DNA of 64,000 bases from Bacillus sp. REN10 (GCF_016820555.1 NZ_JADHDW010000001.1:496001-560000), one strand, 5' to 3'. Numbered from the stretch's first letter, positions 8,352 to 16,537 are shown. Notes: generated by a model from the letters alone, not told the origin. Program-made: numbers and translations.

Positions 8352-9824
8352 GTGCAAGAAACGAAAGTAGCGAATATTCCAAAAGATCCTATGAAAATGA
8401 ACGAAATCATGACAGGGAAAATTGGTTTAGGCAAAAGTTTTGATGTCGGCGTTCGTGAGTTTTTGATTTTAGGAAAAAAAGTGCATATTTATTACGTCAA
8501 TGGATTGTGTGACACATTGTTCATTATTGGCATTTTATCAGAATTAACCCAGATTAACGATCATGAAAAAAGAAGTATGCACGTCGGTCAAGTGATTTAC
8601 AATCGAATCGCCCATCAGTCAGTGGCAAAGATTGATGCAGTCGATCAAGTCATGGATCAAGTGTTGTCTGGATTAATCGCGATTGTCATTGAAAATGAAG
8701 AACAAGCTTTAGTTGTTGATGTTCGTAGCTATCCAGGACGACAGCCGGAAGAGCCAGATACAGAAAAGGTCGTTCGTGGTTCGCGTGATGGCTATGTAGA
8801 AAATATCATTGTCAATACGGGGTTAACAAGAAGACGCATTAGAGACGGGCGACTCCGTTTTGAAATGACAAAGGTTGGAAAGCGGTCCAAGACAGATGTA
8901 GCGATTGCCTATATCGATGGCATCGCTGACCCCGACTTAGTGTCCATTGTGAAACAAGAGTTAGATGCGATTGATATTGATGGCATTCCGATGGCTGATA
9001 AAACGATTGAAGAGTTTATCGTTAAACAAGGTTACAATCCTTATCCCATTGTCAGATATACGGAAAGAGCAGATATTGGTGCGGTTCATCTATTAGAAGG
9101 TCATGTGCTGTTATTTGTAGATACCTCACCAAGTGTGATCATTTTACCAGCCACTTATGTTCATCATTTGCAGCATGCCGAGGAGTTTCGGCAATCAGCC
9201 GCTGTAGGGACATTTCTTCGTTGGCTCCGCTTTTTTGCTGTGATCGCTTCGTTATTTTTATTGCCGTTATTATTGCTGTTTTCACTGGAACCTCAGCTGT
9301 TGCCAAACGCCTTGGAATTTATCGGTCCCAATAAAAAAACGAACATTCCTTTAGTATTGCAAATCTTTATCGCGGATATTGGGATTGAATTTTTAAGAAT
9401 TGCAGCCATTCATACTCCTACTCCGTTGTCCACTGCGATGGGATTAATTGCTGCTGTTCTCATCGGGCAAATTGCGATCGATGTCGGTTTATTTGTAGCG
9501 GAAGTGATTTTATATGTAGCCATTGCCGCCATTGGGACCTATGCGACTCCTAGTTATGAGCTAAGCATTGCCAATAAATTATCTAGACTATGTTTACTAG
9601 TCGCGGTTGCCATATTTAAAGTGCCGGGATTTATGATTGCCTCCACTTGTATTATTATCTTTTTAGTGCATATGAGAGCCTTAAATACGCCTTATTTATG
9701 GCCAATTTTGCCTTTCGATCACCACGCCTTTTGGCAAATATTCTTAAGAAAAACGGTTCCGTCATCGAAGCTTAGACCATCGATCGTTAATCCGCGTGAT
9801 TCTATTAGGCAACCGATAAAGTGA
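8352..9824 (+). CDS. spoVAF: Stage V sporulation protein AF
   Basis: Spore inner-membrane protein homologous to the GerA-type germinant-receptor A subunit; in B. subtilis it contributes to germination and is less critical than SpoVAC/AD/AE. 490 residues: large soluble N-terminal region (1-270), then a C-terminal membrane domain with about five segments. The GTG at 8352 follows GAGGGGGG by about 7 bases. Only 31 bases separate it from spoVAB, so no room remains for spoVAC, AD or AE. Confidence 0.92.
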   Translation: MQETKVANIPKDPMKMNEIMTGKIGLGKSFDVGVREFLILGKKVHIYYVNGLCDTLFIIGILSELTQINDHEKRSMHVGQVIYNRIAHQSVAKIDAVDQVMDQVLSGLIAIVIENEEQALVVDVRSYPGRQPEEPDTEKVVRGSRDGYVENIIVNTGLTRRRIRDGRLRFEMTKVGKRSKTDVAIAYIDGIADPDLVSIVKQELDAIDIDGIPMADKTIEEFIVKQGYNPYPIVRYTERADIGAVHLLEGHVLLFVDTSPSVIILPATYVHHLQHAEEFRQSAAVGTFLRWLRFFAVIASLFLLPLLLLFSLEPQLLPNALEFIGPNKKTNIPLVLQIFIADIGIEFLRIAAIHTPTPLSTAMGLIAAVLIGQIAIDVGLFVAEVILYVAIAAIGTYATPSYELSIANKLSRLCLLVAVAIFKVPGFMIASTCIIIFLVHMRALNTPYLWPILPFDHHAFWQIFLRKTVPSSKLRPSIVNPRDSIRQPIK

Positions 9825-9885
9825 AACTTCAATCAGGGGAAGCTCCATCCCTTGCGAATTGTTAGTTGAACGGATCGGGATAAAT
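9821..9885 (+). repeat. Copy A of a short foldable repeat
   Basis: Begins at the spoVAF stop codon with GTGAAACTTCAATCAG (9821-9836) and ends with CGGGATAAAT (9876-9885). The copy after yphF (48902-48976) shares both ends. CAAT/ATTG and CAGGGG/CCCTTG can pair to give a hairpin. I infer a dispersed structured repeat; function unknown. Confidence 0.5.
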
Positions 9886-9896
9886 GAATAACGATA

Positions 9897-9925
9897 TTGA
9901 GCAGATAACCGATGTGTGGTATAGT
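9897..9925 (+). promoter_or_regulatory. Probable sigma-A promoter of lysA
   Basis: TTGAGC (9897-9902), a 17-base spacer and TATAGT (9920-9925). This gives a leader of about 115 bases before lysA that contains a terminator-like hairpin. Confidence 0.5.
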
Positions 9926-9946
9926 ACTTTTAATCATTTTAGTCAC

Positions 9947-9989
9947 TAGACAGTTTGTTGTGTATACAGCTGTCTATTTCTTCTTTTTG
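9947..9989 (+). terminator. Hairpin with T-rich tail between spoVAF and lysA
   Basis: TAGACAG (9947-9953) pairs with CTGTCTA (9970-9976); a pyrimidine-rich stretch ending in TTTTT follows. It may terminate spoVA. Because it lies after the likely lysA promoter, it could also act as an attenuator of lysA. Confidence 0.6.
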
Positions 9990-10046
9990 TATTATCTGAA
10001 TATTGACATTTGAGAAAAAAGAAACTTGAGGAATAGAGGAGATTGT

Positions 10047-11369
10047 ATGCATACATATGGAACTGCCCGCGTGAATCAAGCGGGTCACTTAGAAATAGGA
10101 GGAGTAGATGTCATCGATTTGGCTCAAAAATATGGCACTCCTCTTTATATTTATGACGTTGCTTTAATAAGAGAAAGAGCCAGAGGATTTAAAGAGACAT
10201 TCGAAAAGCTGGGTGTTAAAGCTCAAGTGGCTTATGCAAGTAAAGCTTTTTCTGCTATCGGTATGATTCAGCTTGTAGAGGAAGAAGGGTTATCTTTAGA
10301 TGTTGTATCTGGAGGAGAGCTTTATACAGCATTGAAGGCTAGCTTCCCGCCTGAGCGAATCCACTTTCACGGTAATAATAAAAGCAAAGAGGAACTGATC
10401 ATGGCAATTGAGAGTGAGATTGGCTGTATCGTTGTCGATAACTTTTATGAACTGAAGATGCTGCAATCTCTTTGTGAGCAGCAAGGAAAAGAGATGAATA
10501 TTTTGTTGCGTGTGACGCCTGGAGTAGAGGCTCATACGCATGACTATATTACAACGGGACAAGAAGACTCGAAATTCGGTTTTGACTTAAACAATGGCCA
10601 AGCAGAAGAAGCACTGCAAATGGCTGTGCAAATGCAAGGAATCAAACTTTTAGGTATCCATTGTCATATTGGCTCACAAATATTTGAAACAGCTGGTTTT
10701 ATACTGGCAGCCCGGAAAATTATTGAAAAACTAGCCGAATGGAAAGAGCGTTATCACTTTGAATCTGATGTATTAAACCTTGGCGGTGGCTTCGGAATTC
10801 GCTATACTGAAGAAGATGCTCCGCTTGAGCCTTCCCAATATGTAGAAGAAATTATTAAAGAAGTACAAGAAAAGACGGCTAGTTATGGAATGTCTATGCC
10901 AGAAATCTGGATTGAGCCAGGACGTTCACTTGTTGGTGATGCCGGCATTACTTTATATGAAACAGGATCTGAAAAGCACGTTCCTAATGTAAGAAAGTAT
11001 ATCGCTGTTGACGGAGGAATGAATGACAATATTCGTCCTGCTTTGTATGAAGCGAAGTATGAAGCGGTATTAGCCAACCGTGTCAACGATCCTGTAGAAG
11101 AAACAGTATCTATTGCAGGGAAATGCTGCGAATCAGGAGATATGTTGATCTGGGATTTGCCCTTGCCAAAGGCTCAGTCTGGAGATGTTTTGGCGGTATT
11201 TTGTACAGGTGCTTATGGCTATTCAATGGCTAATAACTATAACCGTATCCCAAGACCGCCTGTCGTTTTCGTTGAGAACGGAAGGGTTGACTTAATTATC
11301 AAAAGGGAAAGTTACGATGACATGATTAAGCTTGATCTTCCTCTGACAAAAACGATGAGCCATAAATGA
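10047..11369 (+). CDS. lysA: Diaminopimelate decarboxylase
   Basis: Last step of lysine synthesis: meso-diaminopimelate to L-lysine plus CO2, using pyridoxal phosphate. 440 residues, fold-type III decarboxylase. PLP lysine is K66 in AYASKAF. Also visible are GGGFGIRY (phosphate site), EPGRSLVG and the C-terminal CCESGD motif with the partner-subunit Cys. The ATG at 10047 follows GAGGAG by about 5 bases. It sits directly after spoVAF, as in B. subtilis. No lysine riboswitch is seen in the leader. Confidence 0.97.
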   Translation: MHTYGTARVNQAGHLEIGGVDVIDLAQKYGTPLYIYDVALIRERARGFKETFEKLGVKAQVAYASKAFSAIGMIQLVEEEGLSLDVVSGGELYTALKASFPPERIHFHGNNKSKEELIMAIESEIGCIVVDNFYELKMLQSLCEQQGKEMNILLRVTPGVEAHTHDYITTGQEDSKFGFDLNNGQAEEALQMAVQMQGIKLLGIHCHIGSQIFETAGFILAARKIIEKLAEWKERYHFESDVLNLGGGFGIRYTEEDAPLEPSQYVEEIIKEVQEKTASYGMSMPEIWIEPGRSLVGDAGITLYETGSEKHVPNVRKYIAVDGGMNDNIRPALYEAKYEAVLANRVNDPVEETVSIAGKCCESGDMLIWDLPLPKAQSGDVLAVFCTGAYGYSMANNYNRIPRPPVVFVENGRVDLIIKRESYDDMIKLDLPLTKTMSHK

Positions 11370-11393
11370 AGAACCAACAATTTGAGGTGAAGT

Positions 11394-11480
11394 ATGAATA
11401 GAAATAATGCCATACTGTTTATCATTCTTGTGTTAATTGCCTGTGGTTGGGGTGTATACTATTGGTTATTTATTGCTTAA
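11394..11480 (+). CDS. Small single-pass membrane protein, 28 residues
   Basis: Begins 24 bases after lysA with GAGGTGA about 5 bases before the ATG. The peptide has a short polar start (MNRNN) and one hydrophobic segment running almost to its end (ILFIILVLIACGWGVYYWL). I do not recognise it. The good ribosome site and position suggest it is translated with lysA; chance remains possible at this length. Confidence 0.5.
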   Translation: MNRNNAILFIILVLIACGWGVYYWLFIA

Positions 11481-11486
11481 GGAAAG

Positions 11487-11515
11487 TTGAATAATTTCCA
11501 AAGTCTTGTTAAAAT
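11487..11515 (+). promoter_or_regulatory. Sigma-A promoter of ribT
   Basis: TTGAAT (11487-11492), a 17-base spacer and TAAAAT (11510-11515) with an extended TG (11507-11508). It gives ribT its own transcript and excludes the ATG at 11524 as the start. Confidence 0.55.
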
Positions 11516-11574
11516 GGTAATCAATGAATGGCGATTATATGCATGATTACCATAAAATCGAAGAGGGATTTCAT

Positions 11575-11928
11575 ATGTTAATTCGTTATAAAAAGTCTTT
11601 TGAAAAAATTGCGATGGGTTTGTTGTCATTTATGCCTGAGGAGAAGGAAATCAAAAAATTGCAGCAAACAATAAAGTCCTATGAGGAAAAGGATGATTGG
11701 CAACTTTATTTATGGAAAGATGAAGAAATTATCGGCGCCTTAGGTACGAAAGAACAGGGAGGTACGATAGAAATTCAGCATATTTGCGTAAATCCTTCTT
11801 ATCGTATGGAAGGGATTGGGAAAAGCATGGTGAAAGAGCTCAAAGAAATGCATGCGGATAAGAAAATTGTCCCTAACTCATCCACCTCTAAATTTTTTCA
11901 TAAGTGTGAAGAAGACCCGGCTGAATAA
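11575..11928 (+). CDS. ribT: GNAT-family acetyltransferase RibT
   Basis: 117-residue GNAT N-acetyltransferase matching the last gene of the B. subtilis riboflavin operon (start MLIRYKKSFEKIAMGLLSF). The acetyl-CoA region is ICVNPSYRMEGIGKSM (about residues 80-95). Substrate and exact role are not established. The start follows AGAGGG. Unlike B. subtilis, no ribDG-E-BA-H genes precede it, so it stands alone between lysA and ypuF. Confidence 0.85.
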   Translation: MLIRYKKSFEKIAMGLLSFMPEEKEIKKLQQTIKSYEEKDDWQLYLWKDEEIIGALGTKEQGGTIEIQHICVNPSYRMEGIGKSMVKELKEMHADKKIVPNSSTSKFFHKCEEDPAE

Positions 11929-11944
11929 GTGCGGGTCTTTTTTT
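11911..11944. terminator. Terminator between convergent ribT and ypuF
   Basis: AGACCCG / CGGGTCT stem with a long T-run on the + strand, overlapping the ribT stop and reaching the ypuF stop. It probably serves both directions. Confidence 0.8.
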
Positions 11945-12485
11945 ACTGAATGATATTTTTAGACATGTTTCTAGCTTGTTGCCGTTCTTGTAATGAACGC
12001 TCTCTAGCAGCAAGGACATCTGATCGATCTCTTAACGTATGTTTATGGTATAAGTAATCAGTAGACTCCTTTATAAGTGGAGAAAAACAGGATTGCTTCA
12101 CAAGTTGATATTGCTGTTTGAGTTCTGGATCATTCAAAGGAATGGAGAAAGAAGTAAACGGTTGTTCTTGTTGTAAATCTTGAAGACGCGCGGAGAAGTT
12201 GTTTAAGAACACTTGACTGTCAATTCCCAATTCGTCAAGCTTCTTTCGCTGTTTCGTTAATGTGTTAAGGGCTTTTACTGCTAATTTGAGAGCGCCCTTC
12301 ATGTTGCCTCGGCGGTGATGATAAAGAACAACGGCTGTTTGAATCAGCCCAACCCAAACGGAATCACGAGTTTGATCCGTCTTTTCTTTCCAATATTCTT
12401 CTAGCACTTCATGGCATTCAAAGTAATCTTGATGGTCATGAAAATGAACGAGAAAGGTTAAATAAGCCAACGGATATGAATACAT
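11943..12485 (-). CDS. ypuF: DUF309 family protein YpuF
   Basis: 180-residue helical protein of the DUF309 family; the conserved core is HDHQDYFECHEVLEEYWKEK followed by a region containing GLIQTAVVLYHHRRGN. Biochemical role unknown. The start at 12485 is chosen because AGGAGG lies 6 bases upstream of it; the ATG two codons earlier would touch that site. It lies upstream of and divergent from scpAB, the same neighbourhood as in B. subtilis. Confidence 0.8.
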   Translation of the reverse strand: MYSYPLAYLTFLVHFHDHQDYFECHEVLEEYWKEKTDQTRDSVWVGLIQTAVVLYHHRRGNMKGALKLAVKALNTLTKQRKKLDELGIDSQVFLNNFSARLQDLQQEQPFTSFSIPLNDPELKQQYQLVKQSCFSPLIKESTDYLYHKHTLRDRSDVLAARERSLQERQQARNMSKNIIQ

Positions 12486-12562
12486 AAACATCCTCCTGCT
12501 CAAGTTACACTACACACATCTTAACATGCTTAAAACTCTTGATCAAATTCCCAAAATAGTAG

Positions 12563-12590
12563 TGGACACGACCGCTGAATCCTCTATACT
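12563..12590 (+). promoter_or_regulatory. Sigma-A promoter of scpAB
   Basis: TGGACA (12563-12568), a 16-base spacer and TATACT (12585-12590), 46 bases before scpA. Confidence 0.55.
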
Positions 12591-12636
12591 AAAGGTTGAG
12601 CTTTTTTAGTGAACTGAAAAGAATTGGTGATAAAAT

Positions 12637-13377
12637 ATGCAATATAAAGTAAAAGTTGATGCATTTGAAGGGCCGCTTGATTTATTGCTGCACTTAATTC
12701 AACGGCTAGAGATCGATATATATGATATTCCTATGGCAGAAATTACAGAGCAATATTTATTGTTCATTCATGCGATGAAGGAATTAGAGCTTGATGTCGC
12801 CAGTGAGTATTTAGTAATGGCTGCTACATTATTAGCGATTAAAAGTAAAACTTTACTGCCTTCCCATGCTGAAGAAGAAGAGGTCGATTGGGTGGAAGAA
12901 GACCCGCGAGATGAGTTAGTAGAACGGTTAGTGGAATACAAAAGGTATAAAGAGGCCGCTGAGCGCTTAAAAGAAAAAGAAGAAGAGCGAGGACAGTTTT
13001 TTACGAAAGCACCGAGTGATTTAACCGCTTTTGAAGATGAATATCCATCAGCGAAAGACTTACAGGTGACTGTCTATGATATGCTTGGAGCGTTTCATAA
13101 GCTCCTTCGCCGCAAAAAGCTACAGAAACCGATGACGAAAAAAGTGAAAAGGCAAGAGATCTCTTTAGAAAAACGAATGAATCAAATTTTGATCACATTA
13201 GCCCGTTGCAGAAAGCCGACTCGTTTTGTCGATTTGTTTCCTTATGACGATAGAGGAGAAATGGTCGTCAGCTTTTTGGCCATTTTAGAATTAATGAAAC
13301 AAAATGAGATTGTCGTTGAGCAACAAGATCATTTTTCTGATCTATTTGTTATGGCAAAAGGAGGAGGCAGCGAATGA
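12637..13377 (+). CDS. scpA: Segregation and condensation protein A
   Basis: Kleisin subunit of the SMC-ScpA-ScpB condensin, which organises and segregates the chromosome. 246 residues: N-terminal SMC-neck-binding part ([23 protein letters not shown], about 5-30), an acidic middle, and a C-terminal winged helix (about 180-246). It overlaps scpB by 4 bases (ATGA), so translation is probably coupled. Confidence 0.97.
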   Translation: MQYKVKVDAFEGPLDLLLHLIQRLEIDIYDIPMAEITEQYLLFIHAMKELELDVASEYLVMAATLLAIKSKTLLPSHAEEEEVDWVEEDPRDELVERLVEYKRYKEAAERLKEKEEERGQFFTKAPSDLTAFEDEYPSAKDLQVTVYDMLGAFHKLLRRKKLQKPMTKKVKRQEISLEKRMNQILITLARCRKPTRFVDLFPYDDRGEMVVSFLAILELMKQNEIVVEQQDHFSDLFVMAKGGGSE

Positions 13378-13961
13378 ATATTATTAATTGGCTGAGCATT
13401 ACAGAGAGTCTGCTTTTTGCTGCTGGCGATGAAGGGTTATCATTGAAACAAATCAGTCAAGTACTTGAAGTAGAAGAACATGAAGCAAAAGATATTCTCA
13501 ATGAATTAAAGGAGCGCTATGAGCAAGATCAAGATCGAGGGATTGTATTAATTGAACTCGCGGAAACGTATCAGCTGGCAACAAAAAAGGAACATGCTCC
13601 TTATATTAAAAAGCTAGTGGAGAACAGTCATTCTCAAACGCTTTCTCAAGCAGCTCTTGAAACATTAGCGATCATTGCCTATAAGCAGACGATCACAAGG
13701 GCGGAGATTGAAGAAATTCGCGGGGTGAAGACCGATCGTGCCCTCCAAAATCTCACAGCTAGAGGATTGATTAAGGAATATGGACGAGCGGAAGGTCCGG
13801 GTCGTCCGATTTTATACGGAACTACAAAAGAATTTTTGGACTGTTTTGGTTTGAAAGACATTTCTGAGCTCCCACCGTTGTCGGAAATGGAAGAGAATGA
13901 ACAAGAGGAAGCCGATTTATTTTTTGAACGGTTTGAACAAGTATTAAATCATGAGGAGTAA
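13374..13961 (+). CDS. scpB: Segregation and condensation protein B
   Basis: Partner of ScpA in the condensin complex; works as a dimer of tandem winged-helix domains. 195 residues: first winged helix about 5-80, second about 90-165 with the conserved [25 protein letters not shown] and GRPILYGTT, then an acidic tail. GGAGG at the end of scpA serves as ribosome site. Length is normal. Confidence 0.97.
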   Translation: MNIINWLSITESLLFAAGDEGLSLKQISQVLEVEEHEAKDILNELKERYEQDQDRGIVLIELAETYQLATKKEHAPYIKKLVENSHSQTLSQAALETLAIIAYKQTITRAEIEEIRGVKTDRALQNLTARGLIKEYGRAEGPGRPILYGTTKEFLDCFGLKDISELPPLSEMEENEQEEADLFFERFEQVLNHEE

Positions 13962-13987
13962 AAAGCAGCCGCGGCTGCTTTTTTTTC
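13961..13987 (+). terminator. Terminator of scpAB
   Basis: AAGCAGC-CGCG-GCTGCTT stem followed by eight Ts, starting at the scpB stop. In B. subtilis ypuI lies between scpB and dacB; it is absent here. Confidence 0.9.
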
Positions 13988-14010
13988 ATTTCATCTGATG
14001 GCACTCTTCC

Positions 14011-14030
14011 TTTGAAGTTTCACTTATCGG
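14011..14030 (-). repeat. Partial copy C of the short repeat
   Basis: On the - strand this reads CCGATAAGTGAAACTTCAAA, matching the 5' end of copy A (9812-9831) with one missing A. Only the 5' part is recognisable, and it lies next to the dacB promoter. Confidence 0.35.
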
Positions 14031-14059
14031 GCATGTTGACTGCTTATTTTGCATATAGT
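14031..14059 (+). promoter_or_regulatory. Probable sigma-E promoter of dacB-spmAB
   Basis: GCATGTT (14031-14037), a 14-base spacer and CATATAGT (14052-14059) resemble the mother-cell sigma-E pattern (KMATATT, then CATACAnT). dacB-spmAB is a sigma-E operon in B. subtilis. Confidence 0.6.
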
Positions 14060-14089
14060 TGTACAAATCAATGAGGGAGAGATCAGCGG

Positions 14090-15199
14090 ATGAATAAAAA
14101 AGTGCCAGTTATCCTCCTGGCTTTCCTACTGTTCTTGCTGTCAACGAACTGGGCGGCACAAGCCAGTACGAGTGCTGTTAGCGCTATAATAATGGAGCAA
14201 CAGAGCGGCCGGGTATTATATGCGAAAGACCCACATGAGGTGATGCGTATTGCTAGTATCACGAAAATTATGACGGCAATTCTTGCAATTGAATCAGACA
14301 AGCTGCATGAAAAAGTCAAGGTGAGCAAGAATGCTGTGCTAACAGAAGGATCCTCCCTTTATTTGAAAAAAGGAGAAAAGATTCCGCTCGAAGATTTAGT
14401 GTACGGCTTAATGTTGCGCTCAGGGAATGATGCAGCTGTTGCCATTGCAGAACATGTAGGAGGAAGTAAAGAAGGATTTGTGTTTTTGATGAATGAGAAA
14501 GCGAAAGAAATTGGTATGAAGAATACTCATTTTGCTAATCCCCATGGGCTCGATGATAGCGAGAAACATCGCTCCACTGCTTATGACATGGCTTTGTTAA
14601 CTCGGTATGCGATGGAAAATGCCACTTATCGAAAAATAGCTGGCACCAAGAAATACCGATCAAAAGATCCAAGCGGTGAGTGGGATCGAATTTGGCATAA
14701 CAAAAACCGTTTATTAACAGAAAAGTATGAATACTGCACGGGAGGGAAAACAGGTTTTACAAAAAAAGCGCATCGAACGCTAGTGACAACAGCTACTAAA
14801 GGAGATATGGACTTGATCGCAGTCACATTAAATGCCCCGGATGACTGGAAGGATCATATTTATATGTATGAACGGAGCTTTGAGCAATACGATCCAAAAG
14901 TGATTTTGGAGAAAGGGGAGCTTGAGATTGATAGTCTTCCTTTTTATGATGATCATCTTTATTTAAACAGAGATGTACTATTCCCTCTCACAAAAGAAGA
15001 GGAAAAACAACTCTCTATTCACTATAAGCTTTTGAAGCCGAAGAGAAGCTGGAAGGATGGGAAAGTGCCTGAGGTGGTTGGACAAGCAGAAGTATATATT
15101 GATAAAGAAAAAGTATTTACCATGCCTATTTATTATAAATCGGAGAATGAAAAACAGCGGAAATCTCTCCTCGATAAGTGGAAGGAATGGTGGTCATGA
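14090..15199 (+). CDS. dacB: Sporulation D-alanyl-D-alanine carboxypeptidase DacB (PBP5*)
   Basis: Reduces cross-linking of spore cortex peptidoglycan, working with SpmA/SpmB in core dehydration. 369 residues: signal peptide (1-25), then S56-I-T-K59, SGND near 110 and KTG in GGKTGFT near 220. The family C-terminal extension is present and ends in the basic DKWKEWWS. GAGGGAGA precedes the ATG. First gene of dacB-spmA-spmB. Confidence 0.94.
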   Translation: MNKKVPVILLAFLLFLLSTNWAAQASTSAVSAIIMEQQSGRVLYAKDPHEVMRIASITKIMTAILAIESDKLHEKVKVSKNAVLTEGSSLYLKKGEKIPLEDLVYGLMLRSGNDAAVAIAEHVGGSKEGFVFLMNEKAKEIGMKNTHFANPHGLDDSEKHRSTAYDMALLTRYAMENATYRKIAGTKKYRSKDPSGEWDRIWHNKNRLLTEKYEYCTGGKTGFTKKAHRTLVTTATKGDMDLIAVTLNAPDDWKDHIYMYERSFEQYDPKVILEKGELEIDSLPFYDDHLYLNRDVLFPLTKEEEKQLSIHYKLLKPKRSWKDGKVPEVVGQAEVYIDKEKVFTMPIYYKSENEKQRKSLLDKWKEWWS

Positions 15200-15220
15200 T
15201 CAACAACGAGGAAATAAGTT

Positions 15221-15814
15221 ATGGTTAACTACATTTGGGTAGGGCTGACCTTAATTGGACTGATCTTTGCAGGGATTAACGGCAAAATGAATGAAGTGAA
15301 TAAAGCTGTATTTCAAGCTTCTGGAGACGCCGTCACCATTTGTATCGGATTAATTAGTGTGCTAGTTTTTTGGCTTGGGTTAATGAAAATAGCTGAGAAG
15401 GCTGGGATGCTACAGCAATTTGCTCGTTTGTTTAAGCCGATTGCGAAGCGATTATTTCCGGATATTCCAGCTGATCATCCAGCAATGGGGTATATTTTAT
15501 CCAATATGACAGCTAATATGTTTGGTCTTGGAAACGCAGCGACTCCGTTTGGGATTAAAGCGATGGAGGAGCTAAAGCGGTTAAATGGGGGAAAGAGTGA
15601 AGCGAGCCGTTCGATGATTACCTTTTTAGCTATTAATACATCGAGTATCACACTCATTCCAACCACTGTTTTAGCAATTCGCTTTTCTTATCATTCCGCC
15701 TCACCTGCAGAAATCGTGGCACCGACTCTATTTGCAACCGCCTGTTCAACCGTCTTTGCAATTGCAATTGACCGCTATTTCTATTTGCGCCGTAAGCGAA
15801 AGGGAGGGGGATAA
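15221..15814 (+). CDS. spmA: Spore maturation protein A
   Basis: Integral membrane protein of the nucleoside-recognition/gate domain family, needed for spore core dehydration. 197 residues with four to five hydrophobic segments and the conserved GNAATPFGIKAMEEL and FLAINTSSITLIPTT. Cotranscribed with dacB (21-base gap), and its stop codon abuts the spmB start. Confidence 0.95.
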   Translation: MVNYIWVGLTLIGLIFAGINGKMNEVNKAVFQASGDAVTICIGLISVLVFWLGLMKIAEKAGMLQQFARLFKPIAKRLFPDIPADHPAMGYILSNMTANMFGLGNAATPFGIKAMEELKRLNGGKSEASRSMITFLAINTSSITLIPTTVLAIRFSYHSASPAEIVAPTLFATACSTVFAIAIDRYFYLRRKRKGGG

Positions 15815-16345
15815 ATGACGTGGCTCTCGACCATTTCTATATGGATTATTCCTGTAATGATCGGCTTTATTTTGTTTTATGGTACGATGAAGAAAGTTCC
15901 TACCTATGAAACTTTTGTAGAAGGAGGAAAAGAAGGGATAAACATCGCTATTTCTATTATTCCTTATTTAGTAGGGATGATGGTATCCATTGCTATTTTT
16001 CGAGCATCTGGAGCGCTTGAAAGTATAGTGGAATGGATGAGACCGGTGCTGTTATGGATTGGCATGGCACCAGAAGTTTTTCCGCTTGCATTAATTCGTC
16101 CTATTTCAGGAAACGCTGCTTTAGGAATGGTGAGTGACTTAATTGCCACTTACGGTCCAGATTCTTATATTGGCCGTCTAGCTTCTGTCATGCAAGGAAG
16201 CACGGATACGACTTTTTATGTGTTAACGATTTATTTTGGTGCAGTCGGCATCAAGCAAATGGGAGATGCGTTAAAAGTCGGTTTGCTTGCTGATTTAGCT
16301 GGGTTTGTGGCTGCTGTTTTTATTGTTTCATGGATGTTTTCTTAA
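15815..16345 (+). CDS. spmB: Spore maturation protein B
   Basis: Membrane partner of SpmA, 176 residues with several transmembrane segments. Gate-domain motifs VPTYETFVEGGKEG, RPISGNAALGM and MQGSTDTTFYV are present. It starts immediately after the spmA stop, with GGGAGGGGG inside the end of spmA as ribosome site, so translation is coupled. Confidence 0.95.
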   Translation: MTWLSTISIWIIPVMIGFILFYGTMKKVPTYETFVEGGKEGINIAISIIPYLVGMMVSIAIFRASGALESIVEWMRPVLLWIGMAPEVFPLALIRPISGNAALGMVSDLIATYGPDSYIGRLASVMQGSTDTTFYVLTIYFGAVGIKQMGDALKVGLLADLAGFVAAVFIVSWMFS

Positions 16346-16393
16346 CGAACGATAATTATGGCAGAATATCGTCTACAATTTCCCCTCTCATTC

Positions 16394-16427
16394 CGTCGAG
16401 AAAATTTATTTTCTCGGCATTTTCTAT
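16394..16427 (+). terminator. Probable terminator of dacB-spmAB
   Basis: CGAGAAAAT / ATTTTCTCG stem (16397-16416) followed by a T-rich stretch, 51 bases after the spmB stop. Confidence 0.6.
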
Positions 16428-16476
16428 TTGTTCTAGTCCAACCCGTTAAAAACAACTGAAACGAACACGATTGTTT

Positions 16477-16537
16477 AGAAAAGCCTGCTGGCTAAAAAGC
16501 GAATCTGCATCATTTGAATGATGTCTGTGGCTTTTCT
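16477..16537 (+). ncRNA. Nested hairpin structure in the leader of rluB
   Basis: AGAAAAGCC (16477-16485) pairs with GGCTTTTCT (16529-16537), enclosing a second perfect stem CATCAT-ttga-ATGATG (16508-16523). The outer stem is followed by TATTTC, not a clear T-run. It could be a leader RNA element or weak terminator before rluB. I cannot match it to a known RNA family. Confidence 0.4.

Noticed and set aside
16359-16463. Small ORF of 34 codons between spmB and rluB
   Set aside because: No ribosome site, contains the terminator hairpin, and the peptide lacks clear features.
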